Shown here in pieces: positions 34,588-45,398 of a stretch of 64,000 bases of DNA. Origin of the DNA: Roridomyces roridus (taxonomy: Eukaryota; Basidiomycota; Agaricomycetes; Agaricales; Mycenaceae); NCBI GenBank assembly GCA_029378245.1, contig JARKIF010000013.1, positions 1,612,001 to 1,676,000 on the forward strand, written 5' to 3'. How positions within the stretch are numbered: position 1 is the stretch's first letter; each line of letters begins with the position of its first letter. The notes under the pieces are model-generated. The model made no database searches. It saw nothing but the letters and a program-made list of their open reading frames with translations, and was not told the origin of the DNA. The translations under genes were made by a program, and so were the position numbers.

Positions 34588-35193
34588 CGATGGTCCACGG
34601 ACATCCCTACGTCTTTGCGGGTTAACCTCGTGGCATCGAGCATTTTAGTTGGATCTCACATCCCCATGTCACCTCCCTCCCTTGGGTTTTGGGTCTCCGT
34701 CAATTTTTTTTCTTGGTTTGGCTGACGACATAACTACGATATCTATTCTATTCTATCTGGGTGTACTGTACACTACTATAGGTACCACTATCACTGTATC
34801 CATTACTTCAATGCTTGCATTTCTTTGTTTCGGGACGCAAGATGTGGCACATCCGACTGCCCTTGTCATGCTCGCTACCGCGCCGAAAACATGGGCCCGC
34901 TCTCATCCTTATATTCGTGCCCACCGGTCTTTGGCGGGTCTCGGTACATTGTGTATTTCCATTCACGGCCATTCGGAGCTGACAATCATGTGTCTCACAT
35001 CGCTTGTACCGCGGCGAGGCTAAGGCGAGGCCTTGCCAAGGCCCAAACTGATCTTGCGCAAATCTTGCGCGTGAATTATCAATTCAGGGACATGATTTGG
35101 GACATCATGAGGTCGCGTGAAACGGTTGCTGCGCGCGCAGCGCTGAGATACCACTTATAGCTGCGGCCTGACTCGTTCTGCTCTCCCAGCAAG
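34588..35193. repeat. Spacer repeat upstream of beta-lactamase copy C
   Basis: Reverse-complement counterpart of 24609-25288. It begins at GGTCCACGGACATCC directly after the F-box gene, which places a duplication breakpoint near 34588. Confidence 0.7.
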
Positions 35194-38100
35194 ATGCATC
35201 TAGCAGGCTTCCTGTCTTTCTGCGCACTCCCCGCCGCAAGCCTTGCAGCCGCCCTTGGACAGCAACAGCAGCCATTCTCCGTGGACGAAGAGGCCCCGAT
35301 ACTCAATACCGGGCTGGATGCAGCCATCCGGGAGATCTTGGCAGAGTTCAAGTCACCTGGGGGCGCTGGAGTGGCTGTGGCGCGCAAGACCGCTGCGGGG
35401 ACCTGGAGACTCGAAAGCAAAGGGTATGGGAATGCTACTGGTGCCGGAGCCAAGGCCGATGAGCATACCCTCTTTGCTATTGGATCGAATTCCAAGGTGC
35501 GTTGTGGTACACTTCACAGTTTTCTAGGTTCTGAAAACGCGCGCGCGCCTAGCTCTTCGATGTGCTGGCTACGGGGCTCTTGATTTCCAACGAGACGCTA
35601 TCGCCCAGGATTTCGTGGACCTCGAAAATCGCGTCCATCGTTCCTGGGTGGAAGCTTGCGGATCCGGTTGCGACGAGCGAGAGCACGATCGTCGATATTA
35701 TGAGCCACCGTACTGGACTTCCGCGGCATGATCTCATGGAGAGTTTGGACGAGCAAGTCGACGATGTCGTCAGTTTTTTCTCCGCCCCTCCGTCCGTCTG
35801 TTAACCTCGGATTCAGATTTCCCGGCTCCAATATCTACGACCATCGACAGGCTTCCGGGAACAGACGCAGTACAACAACCACATGTACACCGTCCTCTCG
35901 TCGTTCCCAAAGACTTTGGTGGACACCCCGTTCGAGCAATACGTCCACGACAATATCTTCGTCCCCTTTGGCTTGAATTCCACCACATATTTTTATGCCG
36001 ACGCAGTGGCGACTGGAAAATTGGCTGACGGGTTCACGAGGCAAGATGCCAACGTGACCCACGATCCTTTCGACCAAGGTACAGTCCGAGTCCTTCCGTT
36101 CTGGGATCAAAGCAGCAACCACGGTCAGGAGTACCTTCTTTATTCGAGGTGAGACTCATTCTCGTCTAGTCATCTCCGGGGCTGGTGGAGTAATCTCTAG
36201 CGCACACGACATGGTATGCCTTTGTGTTCTGTTACTCGGTTCTCCCCCATGCTCACATACATTCACAGGCCATCTGGCTGCAAGCGCTCTTGCAGGAGGG
36301 AACTAATCAAGCCAACGAGACTGTCATTCCGGCCAGTGTAATCCAAAAGGTTGCGACTGGGGTGACTGTATATACTCCTATTGCGTGCGTCGTCATCCCT
36401 TGTCCAGTGTCCCTTCTTGATCTCGAACAGGCGGTATCCTGAACTTTCGCCTGTGGTGTATGGCGGTGGGCAGATGCGTGGCACATACAGAGGATTCGGT
36501 GAGTTTTCCGCGGCACGACTCGTGTGATTCTCATTCAATGTGGTAGAAATGATCGAGGTAAGGCATCCGTGGCCACACTGTCCGTTTGAGGCCTAATTTA
36601 TTTCAGCACGGAGGCTCGACCCCAGGTCTGGAGTTTCTTCTCTTCATCTTGGATATTAGTGACATTCCCAAGGCTTCAAAAGTCAAATCGCGCGATTCCC
36701 ATCGGAAAACTTTGGTGTAGCCGTCCTGACAAATGACGAGGACCTCGGAACATCCATCATGGAATCTATCAAATACCGCATCGTCGACGAAGTGCTTTCC
36801 CTGCACCCACACATTAATTGGACCGCACGGTTTGTCGTCAGAATATTTACACGTAGTCCTCGATTAACATAAGCGCAGATACCGAGAAAAATTAGCCGCA
36901 GCAGCTCCACCGCCTTCGCTTCCCCGTTCCAAAAACGCTGCACCTCCCTCGGTCCCTTACACCGCGCTCGCTGGAAAATACGACAACGCAGGATACCGCA
37001 GCCTCGACTTTTGTCTCTTTTGGCATAACGCCACCAGTGGCTCCTCTTGCACTGATATCTCTCAGACATTCGGAGATCTGTTACCCACCGTGCTCGACTC
37101 TGCGGTTCCCATCTTGATTGCGAGACACGACACGATGGTGTCCAACCACTTGCTGTTGTCGCATTATGAGGGCGACAAGTTCAATGTCAGCGCGTTGCAT
37201 ACCTTTGTGAGTGCCTGCCTCTCCATCTATCTTGAGAAGCTTGAACTGAGAAAAACCTTTGCAGTCAGAGGCCAAGGTGCCGTGGGTGTGGAAGATGGAC
37301 GGGTTCGAGGCCGAGTTTGAAGTCGACGGTGAAGCACGGGTGACGCGGGCGGGCGAGGAATACGGCCAGATGGCCAAATTCACGAATTTCTAGCATGCAC
37401 TGAGAGAAAGATTGCGAGGGCGCGCGGCTGATACGGATCAGACCAAACAACGACAACGCAACGCGTCGCGTACTTCTGCCAGACGCGTCTACCTTGTATG
37501 TGAGGCTTACCTAGCTCATTTCGGGGATCTCGGTCAAGGTTGAAGGCGGTGTATACGACCGGGAGTCTCGTTGCTAAGGCAGAAACCAATGAGATGGAGG
37601 AACAAGGATGCCCGAGGGATGCCCGAGGTGGGCTCGATGGTGTATCCTGGCGACGAAGTACTGCCTCACAGGAGAACAATGGGATTTTGGGACCTTGGTT
37701 GGATACCTAGCCAACGGAACAGCCTTTTGCAAACTGATGACGAAGGTAAACACGAGTAGTATATAAGGTAGAGTACATTTTGGTGGGTGGTAGGTAAGGA
37801 ATTTACGGGACGGTTTTTGGGTTACGGTTACGGGTTTACGGAACGGATCGACTACGGGATCGACTACGGCCTTCAGCAACGGATACGACAACGGCGAATC
37901 GACTATCGGCAACACTCTAGCTTCCTTCTTACCTCGCTCTCTTCAGCCTGAACCGTGCAAGACGACTACGACAGTTCTATTTGACTTACTGACTTTAGGT
38001 TTTATTCTCTGAGCCGGCCTCATTGGACAGCAACGACGGGTTGGACGTATCTTGGACTGTAGGCTCTACACTACGACGCATCTACGCTGGCTGTGACTAC

Positions 38101-38379
38101 TCTGGACTGACAAGGTCGTATATTTCGATCCGAACCCCGAACACAACAATATTCGCACGCACGCTTTCACCGCTCTCAATCACACGCACCGAACTTTATT
38201 CTGTTGGATCTGGGATTTGTTGGGTTTGATTTGAGTGGTGTATCGTACGTCTGCACTTCAACGGAGAAGATGTTGGATTCGCGCTCATTGGTGTGTGGGG
38301 TCCCGGGGATGGGGCTGAACCTCTTGAGGGCGAAACTGTTCGAGAACGCGCGGAAGTTTGGTTCTCGAAAATGGCATAG
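35194..38379 (+). pseudogene. Serine beta-lactamase-like gene, copy C, split by a solo LTR
   Basis: Third paralogue, opposite in orientation to copies A and B. Signal peptide MHLAGFLSFCALPAASLAA, SNSK, YNN and HGG are all present, and the introns correspond. One donor has changed from GT to GC near 36108, but a GTCAGG donor 16 nt downstream keeps the frame. The last exon is interrupted after FEVDG by a 931 bp solo LTR (37330-38260) and resumes as EDVGFALIGVWG to a TAG at 38377-38379. As it stands the reading frame enters the LTR and stops after about 18 codons, so only the C-terminal about 40 residues would be replaced. Catalytic motifs are intact; function cannot be excluded. Confidence 0.85.
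37330..38260. mobile_element. Solo LTR (931 bp) with 4 bp target-site duplication
   Basis: The insertion starts TGAAG and ends CTTCA, the short inverted ends expected of an LTR, and is flanked by ACGG on both sides (37326-37329 and 38261-38264). The uninterrupted site is seen in copies A and B (GTCGACGGAGAAGATG), which proves the insertion and its exact limits. A TATATAAGG box lies near 37759, consistent with an LTR promoter. It contains no internal retroelement genes. It shows no similarity to the flanks of the Gypsy-like element at 5-10 kb, so it came from another family. Confidence 0.88.
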
Positions 38380-38422
38380 TGTCTTTCGAAATTCAATTCA
38401 AAATTCTAACAACCTCCGCCTC

Positions 38423-39556
38423 TCAACCTTGAAGCTTGACCTCCCACTCTCTTAACGCACGCCGATCAGCAGACCCATCTAGCTCCACATAATCCGCATA
38501 GCGATCACGATACCTCAACGTCCCCGAATCGACGTCAACTTGAACCAAGCTTTCCAACCCTGCATCGAGGCTTGCGAATACGACGGCCCAAGGACGCACG
38601 TACTGGTCGTCTTCAATGAACATGGAACAATCCTCCAGCGTGAGGCTGCGCAGTCCGGGGTGGCGCAGGATAAACCGCTCGACGCCGTCGTTTTGTGAGC
38701 AAATGCTTTTGAGGTGAAGCGAGGTTAGTCGGGGGATGGGGGATTTTGGGAGGATGAACTCGGGGTTGACGCCGATGAGGTGATCGCTGAGAATGCGGAG
38801 GGTGGATACGGACTTGAGCTGAAGAGGTGTTTCAGCCACAGAGAAGAAAGAACCCCGAGAGTGCAGGGTGCTTACCTGAGCCGCTGCCAGAACGCGGGAC
38901 AGCTGTTTCCAAAACTCAACAATGGGCTCCGCTGAGGAGGCGCCGTTCCCGAGGGTTGCAATGGAGAGCGTTTCGAGTGGGCGGAGAAAAGCTACAAAGG
39001 CCTCTGACGCGAATATTGCGCCTGGCATCGTGATGAGGTTGTTCAGGGTCAGGGATTTGAGCTTCGGGAGTCTAGAGGTGTTCGATATGGCTTCGAGCAC
39101 CGCGCGTTGGAGCATCAGCCAGTAGGCAGGCTCGTCGGCGAAACTCCACACATCCTCGTCCCAGATGTCGTGAAACTCGAATTTGAGGGAAGCCAAGTTG
39201 GGGAGCTTGGATAGCCCCTCCATTGCCTGTGAGACGCAAGTGAGCCTCGGATCGTCAACTGGCCCATGTTCTGAACGCCCTAGGATGCAAGTTCAATTGA
39301 GTATCGAGAGCCATGTTGGAAATTTACCCCGAAACACAACAGATTGGACATGAACTGCAAGCTCGCGGGTGGACTGGAGCGCAGTAAACCGTTCCGCACT
39401 GACAAGCGCGTCGCTCACAGTGACTTGGTGGAAAGCCATCGGAGTAACCAGTCCGTGAAATGTCTTGTTCGCCGCGCGCAGAGCAAACAACTCGGGACGA
39501 TCCAGACGAGCTAGAATCGCGAGGATGAGTTCTGGAGGTACTCGTGGGGTGTCCAT
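38423..39556 (-). CDS. F-box / LRR-like protein
   Basis: A 335-residue protein from 39556-39328, 39258-38876 and 38818-38423 (1008 nt). The F-box is at the very N-terminus: RVPPELILAILARLDRPELFALRAANKTFHGL. Exon 2 begins at an acceptor before TTGACGATCC, which restores the frame as FRVDDPRLTCVSQ. The second intron (57 nt, GTAAGC...TTCAG) is a multiple of three and lacks stops, so retention would add 19 residues. Leucine-rich segments (LPKLKSLTLNNL, LETLSIATLG, HPGLRSLTLEDCSMF) follow. It lies between beta-lactamase copy C and the dehydrogenase, with no counterpart in the left arm. Its last codons abut the duplicated sequence. Confidence 0.8.
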
Positions 39557-40099
39557 GGCGAAAAAGCAAACGGCACCGGACTACGGACGAGGAAACTTAT
39601 ATACGGACAGTTGTGGGAGTCGGGACGGCATCACTTCGCTTGCCAACCAATTGCCAACTCTGAAAAAGGCGCTCAAGCTACTTTGGGCGCGGTGCGACCC
39701 GAGACTCCGAAGCGCCGTGCGACCCGAGACGCCGAAGCCCCGTACGACCCGAGAGCGCCGTGCGCGTGATCCCTGATCCGACACGGGCGTTTAAGAATCA
39801 AATGTTCATAGACAATGGGGGACGTGAGTGGTTCAAGTTCATGGACAATCCTAGGCCTATCAAGTAGGCCCTACGGCCGTAAATATAGGGTCTTGCGTCG
39901 TCAGATAGGCCCTATCTTTCAAAAAGGAAATACCTCAACATTGGTAAGGCGGTCTCTTGCAAGTCTCTTGGGTCATTTTTGAAGTTCGGGAATCGGGGGG
40001 GGGCCCCGGCCTCTCTTTTCGGATGCTCCCAGTCGTTATTCACCCAACACTGATTCTCGTGCTCGCATGTCTATCACTGCCAATATCGGTGCTAGATAC

Positions 40100-40165
40100 C
40101 TGGAGGCTAGAGTCGAGGGAGAAGGTTTGCGAGAACGTGCGGAGGTTTGGTTCCAGAAATTTCAA
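40100..40165 (+). pseudogene. Relic of a beta-lactamase-like 3' end, right arm
   Basis: Counterpart of 21766-21835: sequence encoding a diverged GEKVCENVRRFGS, comparable to GETVRERAEVWFS of the intact genes, just upstream of the dehydrogenase. Present in both arms, so it predates the duplication. Confidence 0.5.
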
Positions 40166-40236
40166 ACATCCACCGCTGACATCCACGTAATGTGTAAGCA
40201 CATCAATTGCAAATTTCACACCGAGTAAAGCCGACC

Positions 40237-41302
40237 ATGACTCCTTTCACTTCCACAGCGCGGACCCTTGGTCTTATCGCCCCTGGGGCCATGGGCGCCG
40301 CACTGGCCGCCCGGCTCTCGTCCTTTGGCGCCGGTTCCATACTCACCAATCTCGAAGGACGATCTCAGGCAACTCGGGAACGCGCTGCAGCAGCTAACAT
40401 GGTGCACGCCACCTACGCCGACATCGTGGCACGCGCGACCTGCATCTACAGCGTCGTCCCACCATCCGACGCCTTTGCCACAGCACAATCGGTCGTAGAC
40501 GCATACAAATCGACAGCAAGTGATCGTTCACTGATTTTCGTCGATTGCAACGCAGTGAACCCCGAGTCGGCGAAGCAACTCGCGGCCTTATTCGAGGGAA
40601 CGCGGATAACATTTTTGGACGGAGCTATCATCGGCACACCGCCAACAGACACGTTCAATCCTGCGATTTACGTTTGCGCGGATCCGAAAGATGCAGTGGT
40701 TTTGGATGACTTTACCGCCATGTCGATCAAGTATGGGTTGAATGTGGTTCCCTTGAAGGGAAAAGACGCGAAGATTGGCGATGCTAGTGCTGTGAAGATG
40801 GCGCATGCGGTATGTTTTACATTTGCTTTCGATTATCTCCAACTTTTGGTATTGCAGGGTATCGTCAAGGGCGCGATTGGACTATTTACAACCATGATAC
40901 TCGGTACGAACCTACACAAATGCATGACCCAACTCACGCGTTTCCAGCTGCAAACGCGTCATCACCATCCACCGCCGAAGGTCTGCTCCACGCCCTCAAT
41001 TTCTCCCAACCGACCTTTGTCGATCGTATGCCTGCCTCCTCTTCTTTGCATCCAATCCGACGTGTCGTCCAGAAATTATCCGACTGCTGCCTCATGCGCC
41101 TCCAAAAGCTTACCGCTTCGTCTGCGAAATGGAGGAGGTTGGTGCATTTGTTGGAGAGAGCGGAGGCTCCGTCACATACGAGGGAATTTCGGAGATCTTT
41201 GCTAGGGTGGCAGAGTCCCAGGAACACCCAGTTCCTGGCGGGGATGTCGAGCTGTTGATGAAGTTTGTAGAAGAGGCGCAGAAGTTGCGCGCGGAGAAGT
41301 AA
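40237..41302 (+). CDS. 6-phosphogluconate-dehydrogenase-like oxidoreductase, right copy
   Basis: Inverted duplicate of 20629-21694 with identical exon lengths: 40237-40809, 40858-40903, 40948-41025, 41073-41302 (308 residues). The Rossmann motif reads LGLIAPGAMGAALAARL, one of a scatter of substitutions against the left copy (GGMG there). Near the third junction this copy reads RLLPHAPPKAYRFVCEMEEVG where the left one has RLMPPMPQKAYRFVREMEEVG. Both are intact, so both may be expressed. The start is the ATG that matches the left copy's start. Confidence 0.88.
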
Positions 41303-41440
41303 ATGTAGAAGGTATCCCTCGATTCAACCAAGATGCTTGCAGAGAGTTGTGACATGATTTTTAGGGTACACTGAATCTCCCTACTCGGTACTTTCCTTCA
41401 CTTCAGTGGGCTTCACAAAATAGATGAGTGCACAACGTAT

Positions 41441-41528
41441 GCCCACTTCCGAATCGAACGGACCACAAGCTGGAAAAGAGGCTCTCGTAATGGACAACTG
41501 TGTGCAAGCGCGGACCACCGCCGTGGGC
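41441..41528 (-). repeat. tRNA-like element (right copy of duplicated pair)
   Basis: Ends GCCCAC/GTGGGC, box GGTGGTCCGCGC, B-box GTTCGATTC. Duplicate of 20414-20499. Confidence 0.75.
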
Positions 41529-42033
41529 TCTTTCTATCCTGTCTTCGTTGAACAAAAAGCAAGCAACGAGTACGCGCGGTGGAACCACGGGCAACCTCTT
41601 TCTGCCAACATTCTGGCCTTGATCAAACCCATCTCAAGCTCAAGCCTCAAGGCCTCAAGCTTCAAGACTCAACTGGGTTGCTCCCTGCCTCGGAAATTCA
41701 CTGGCGCCATACTATGTCTGGAAAATCGACTCCCCGGCCGATTCTAGACTCTGCCAGTAAGTAGTGGCAGAAAAAAGGTCACATTGGTCGTGGATTGAGA
41801 CACAACTCGAATCGAACGAGCGCACACACTGTCAGTGCAATAAGTAATATGCTCTCACAGGGCCTTGCTGCTGCATACTGTCATCCCTTCCTGGTCAGCT
41901 ATAGCAAGAATCTCTCCTGCTCCCACCTTCCTTGACTCGGATCCGTTGAGCCATGGTCACCAAATCCTTCTGGCTGTGGCGAAATAGTTACTTCGCGTCA
42001 ATCAGGTCAAAAAAAGCATGCTCATGACCCTAA

Positions 42034-42125
42034 GACCCACGTCCGAATCGAACGGACAACAAGCTGGAACAGACTCGACAGTTTGTGATAACTGTGTGCA
42101 AACGCGCGGACCACCGGCGTGGATC
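42034..42125 (-). repeat. tRNA-like element (right copy of duplicated pair)
   Basis: Ends GATCCAC/GTGGGTC, T-arm perfect. The centre contains a hairpin ACAGTT/AACTGT that differs from its left-arm partner at 19812-19901. Confidence 0.75.
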
Positions 42126-42321
42126 TTTCCGTCTCTCCTCTCGTTTTGGTTGAACGAATTCGACTGATACAATGCCAATGATGCCACCTTGTCTGCCAGC
42201 TCAACTGCCATATATCCTTCCTCTGGATTCCCAACTAACTGTTCGTGTCCCGCGGTTGTTTGACATGCGAGAGACAACTATTCATGCACTGTAGCAAATT
42301 CAAACTGCTCTACTAGTAGCT

Positions 42322-44470
42322 CTAGTGACCTGTGAGATTTCCAACGCTGTTCCAGAATCTGAAGAAAATGGACATGATTTTTCCTCGCCAGTAGAATAAG
42401 AATACGCACTGGCACCGCCGTAGAAACGCCTCGTCCGTGTTGAAAGAACGGACATCAGGTCTCCCCGCTTCAGTCATGTTGAACAGCATCTCCGTATTCC
42501 CCACATTGTATTTATCCCACCTGGGAATTATAGTATCGGATACCTTGATATTAGGATCAAGGTTGATAATGAACGAGGTAAAAGTCTGGGCAAACGCGTT
42601 GATAAACGCCATGTTATTGACGGGTGGTGTCGAGTTTCCTGGGTAATAGTACGCAAAGTCGCTCCCGTGAAATGCCGGTGGGACGGCGAACTCGCCCTAC
42701 GAAATGTTCAGGCTAACCAAGGAGTAAGTTGAGTTATTCCAGCCCAACCTTGAAGGCCCTTCCAGCGAATGCGTGCAGCAAGGAATACGTCGGGCAAATA
42801 AAGATGGCTGAAATTTTCCTCAGACCGAGTCGATAGATCGAAAAACAACTTGCATTCTCCCATAACCCCGTTCACCTGGAACAAATCCGTTCCGAGGCCA
42901 GCATACAAAGCGCTGACTTCGTCCGCTTGAGAAGCCGTGAAATTTGGAAAGAGATCCAAGGCCTGTTCTGCAGCAGTGGCCACAACACTCTGATTGACGA
43001 ACAGCGTGCCCTCAAATGCGTTGGTGATTGAAAGCAGCACCTGGCCGTTTACTTTGCCTTGGAGGAAGGACAGCGTTGGTGGTTGGGTAATAAACTCGCC
43101 GTCGATGACCGGGGCAGTGGTGAAGGTGCCGAAAAAGCCGTCCGCAACAATATTGGTGTTGGCGGTTTCCAGCACAGTTGGGTCTGCAGCGCGGAGGCAG
43201 GCCATCGCGTTTACTACCGATGTGCAACTTACGCCGGTTATTTAATCAAGCTCAGTAACCGAGCGAATGTCACTTACTTTGTTTGAGCGACGACTTGATT
43301 GAATATGAACTGGACTCGTGACAGTGAGTGGAATACTACGACGAGAGAATACTTATGTACCTCGGAAATAGGGTCGTCAAAGGCATACTGAGACGGAACA
43401 AAAGTGGAGCTGGTAATCGCGCCTCTGAACAGCTGAGGTTGTGTTTTCCCGCCATTGGCAACAATATGCTGGAAAACAGAGCCAGCACCGGCAGACTGGC
43501 CCCAGATCGTAACTTTTGCAGGATCTCCTCCAAACTTTGTGATCTGAAAGAGAAAGTCGGTCGGTCGACATGAAGAAGAAATAGTATGGCACGGAATTCG
43601 TACATGCTTCTGCACCCATCGCATTGCGAATTCCTGGTCCCCTTGGCCGTGCGGTGAGATTCAAAAATTGAACATGGCGCCGATATTACTTAGGCCTGCA
43701 TTCAAGGTTCCATCCTCTCTCACTGCGGCGCCAGCGAGGAAACCTGAAATTCCGTCAGATAGATTCGCGGAGAGTAAATTTGAGGTATTTACCGAAGATG
43801 CCCAGCCGATACTGTATACGCACTACCACGATGTTGTGGTTGCTCTGCCGGATGATATCTTCTCCGTTTGAGGTACTCGCTCCCCCCGAGACATACCTAG
43901 AATCATTGAGACACAATCTATAGTTTCAACTTTTCCGCGGACATACCCACCAGCGTGGAACCACACCAGAGTCGGAAGATTCTTCATGGGCGTTCCTGTG
44001 GCATCACTCGGGTAGTAGACACTGAAATGCGAAGTCTCAGATTCCATGGTCAAGGGCCGCATCAGAACGAACTTGAGAAACAGGCAATCTTCGCTGGGTA
44101 CAACCTCCGTCGCACGCCTTTCCAGTGGGTTGGTTGGGGATATCCCCTTGGCCGCTTGCATGCACTCGTTCGGCTGTACATTCGCGATCTCCACACCCGG
44201 AGTGAATGCCGGTGATTGCGGGGCTCTGAAGCGGAGGTCACCTATGAGATAAGCAGCTCAGCGAGGTGGATCGGATTAGATTCAGAGGAATACCGCACCG
44301 ATAGGCGGCGCAGCGTATCGTACTCCCAACAATATCGTTATATTAGTGGCGGTGTCCACTGTTCCTTGGTATTGAGCGTATCCGAGATCGACAATGGAAG
44401 GATTTTGGGCAACGACGAGGGTGAAGGACCAGAGGGCGGCGAGGAGACTGTTGCGGGGTAGTGTGAGCAT
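42322..44470 (-). CDS. Type-B carboxylesterase / lipase, secreted
   Basis: Alpha/beta hydrolase of the cholinesterase-type family. A signal peptide starts MLTLPRNSLLAALWSFTLVVAQ, followed by VDLGYAQYQGTVD..NITILLGVRYAAPP. Later exons give SEDCLFLKF, LPTLVWFHAGGYVRG (oxyanion-hole region), RIQYRLGIFGFLAG and NAGLRDQEFAMRWVQKH. The nucleophile elbow is GQSAGAGS in KVTIWGQSAGAGSVFQHI. A large block (43205-42708) gives MACLRAADPTV and VIDGEFITQPPTL, and the C-terminal block FHGSDFAYYYPGNSTP, then FWNSVGNLTGH. Several GT-AG introns of about 50 nt connect these pieces; not every junction was verified, so the exon count is open. No frame-breaking lesion was seen. Confidence 0.85.
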
Positions 44471-44899
44471 TTTCGATGGTGGAGATGGTGGGAGTCTGTA
44501 GATAAGGATTCTAGAGGGAGCGCAGAATCAATTCCGGTATGTTGGAATTCAATCCCGGTATGTTGGGTTTGAATTTGATGCACTAGCGTCGTGAGACAAT
44601 TTACTTCATTCCGATATTGGGACTCGGAGCCGTCCCTGTAATAGAGAGAGACAAAAATATCTGGGAAAATTCATGAGTGTATGCGATGTTTGGAACCAAT
44701 AATCTAGTCAAACCTAATGAAGCTCGCTGCTGCTGCTGCTGCTGCTGCATCGTTCATCTGCCAGTCCTGCAGCTCCCTTATCTTGGTTCCACACGGCATC
44801 CGCATCAGCCCATTGCCCGCATGGGAAGCGCTGCGATGAGCCATCCCCGGCTCCTCCCCAACCGATGTCTACAGCGTGGAGCGTGAGAAGTCCGTCTTA

Positions 44900-45260
44900 C
44901 CGGGCGACAAGGTTGCCAAACGAGCCCAGAGGGGCGATGATTTGTCGCGAAAGCGGAGACGGAGATCCTTGGATTCCGGAAGTACTCCTGCAAGGCAAAG
45001 AAATGGCAAACCGCGGTAAGGTTATGGCACTCGTCTCGGCGCCAGGTGGATCTACCCAGAAAGTGCCCTGTTGTAGACGTTGCTCCACTAGGGCTCAAGT
45101 GAGTAGGGTAATGGTAGCTCGCACATACTTTCTCCAAGCTTTCCATAAGTATCTCATGATCAGGAACTTGGAGACGTTCATCTAAAAACGATTTCAGACG
45201 GTCCCAGAATAAATATACCCCGGAACGAAGGAACACCGCGCTCTGGGGATAGTTCCTAGT
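44900..45260 (-). other. Unresolved coding-like segment
   Basis: Reading minus, SAVFLRSGVYLFWDRLKSF and LDERLQVPDHEILMESLEK, then after a possible short intron VEQRLQQGTFWVDPPGAE, look like protein sequence. No family is recognised, no start codon or further exons could be secured, and a CTG-type run follows near 44730. It could be a small gene or a relic. Confidence 0.25.
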
Positions 45261-45398
45261 CGAGGAAAGGAGTTCTTCGTCTCCAGATCAAAGGCGTAAC
45301 AGAACAAACTCGGAAGGATTTTCGCGCCCAAGATAGGATTGATTCGGTCAGAATGAGTTTGACGGAAAGAGGAGCGAGCATGCAAAACCGTCAGAGCA

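Larger units (their letters stand above)
39960..42160. repeat. Right copy of inverted duplicated block
   Basis: This block, containing a beta-lactamase relic, the dehydrogenase and two tRNA-like elements, is the reverse complement of about 19750-21900. Similarity extends through non-coding sequence between the elements, for example the match of about 19970-20100 to 41860-41995. The distal edge fades around 42160-42260. Confidence 0.8.

Noticed and set aside
36100..36130. GC donor as a lesion in beta-lactamase copy C
   Set aside because: A GTCAGG donor slightly downstream gives the right phase, so the intron can still be removed.
44728..44753. GCT/CTG trinucleotide run
   Set aside because: A short simple repeat in an unassigned region; nothing indicates function.
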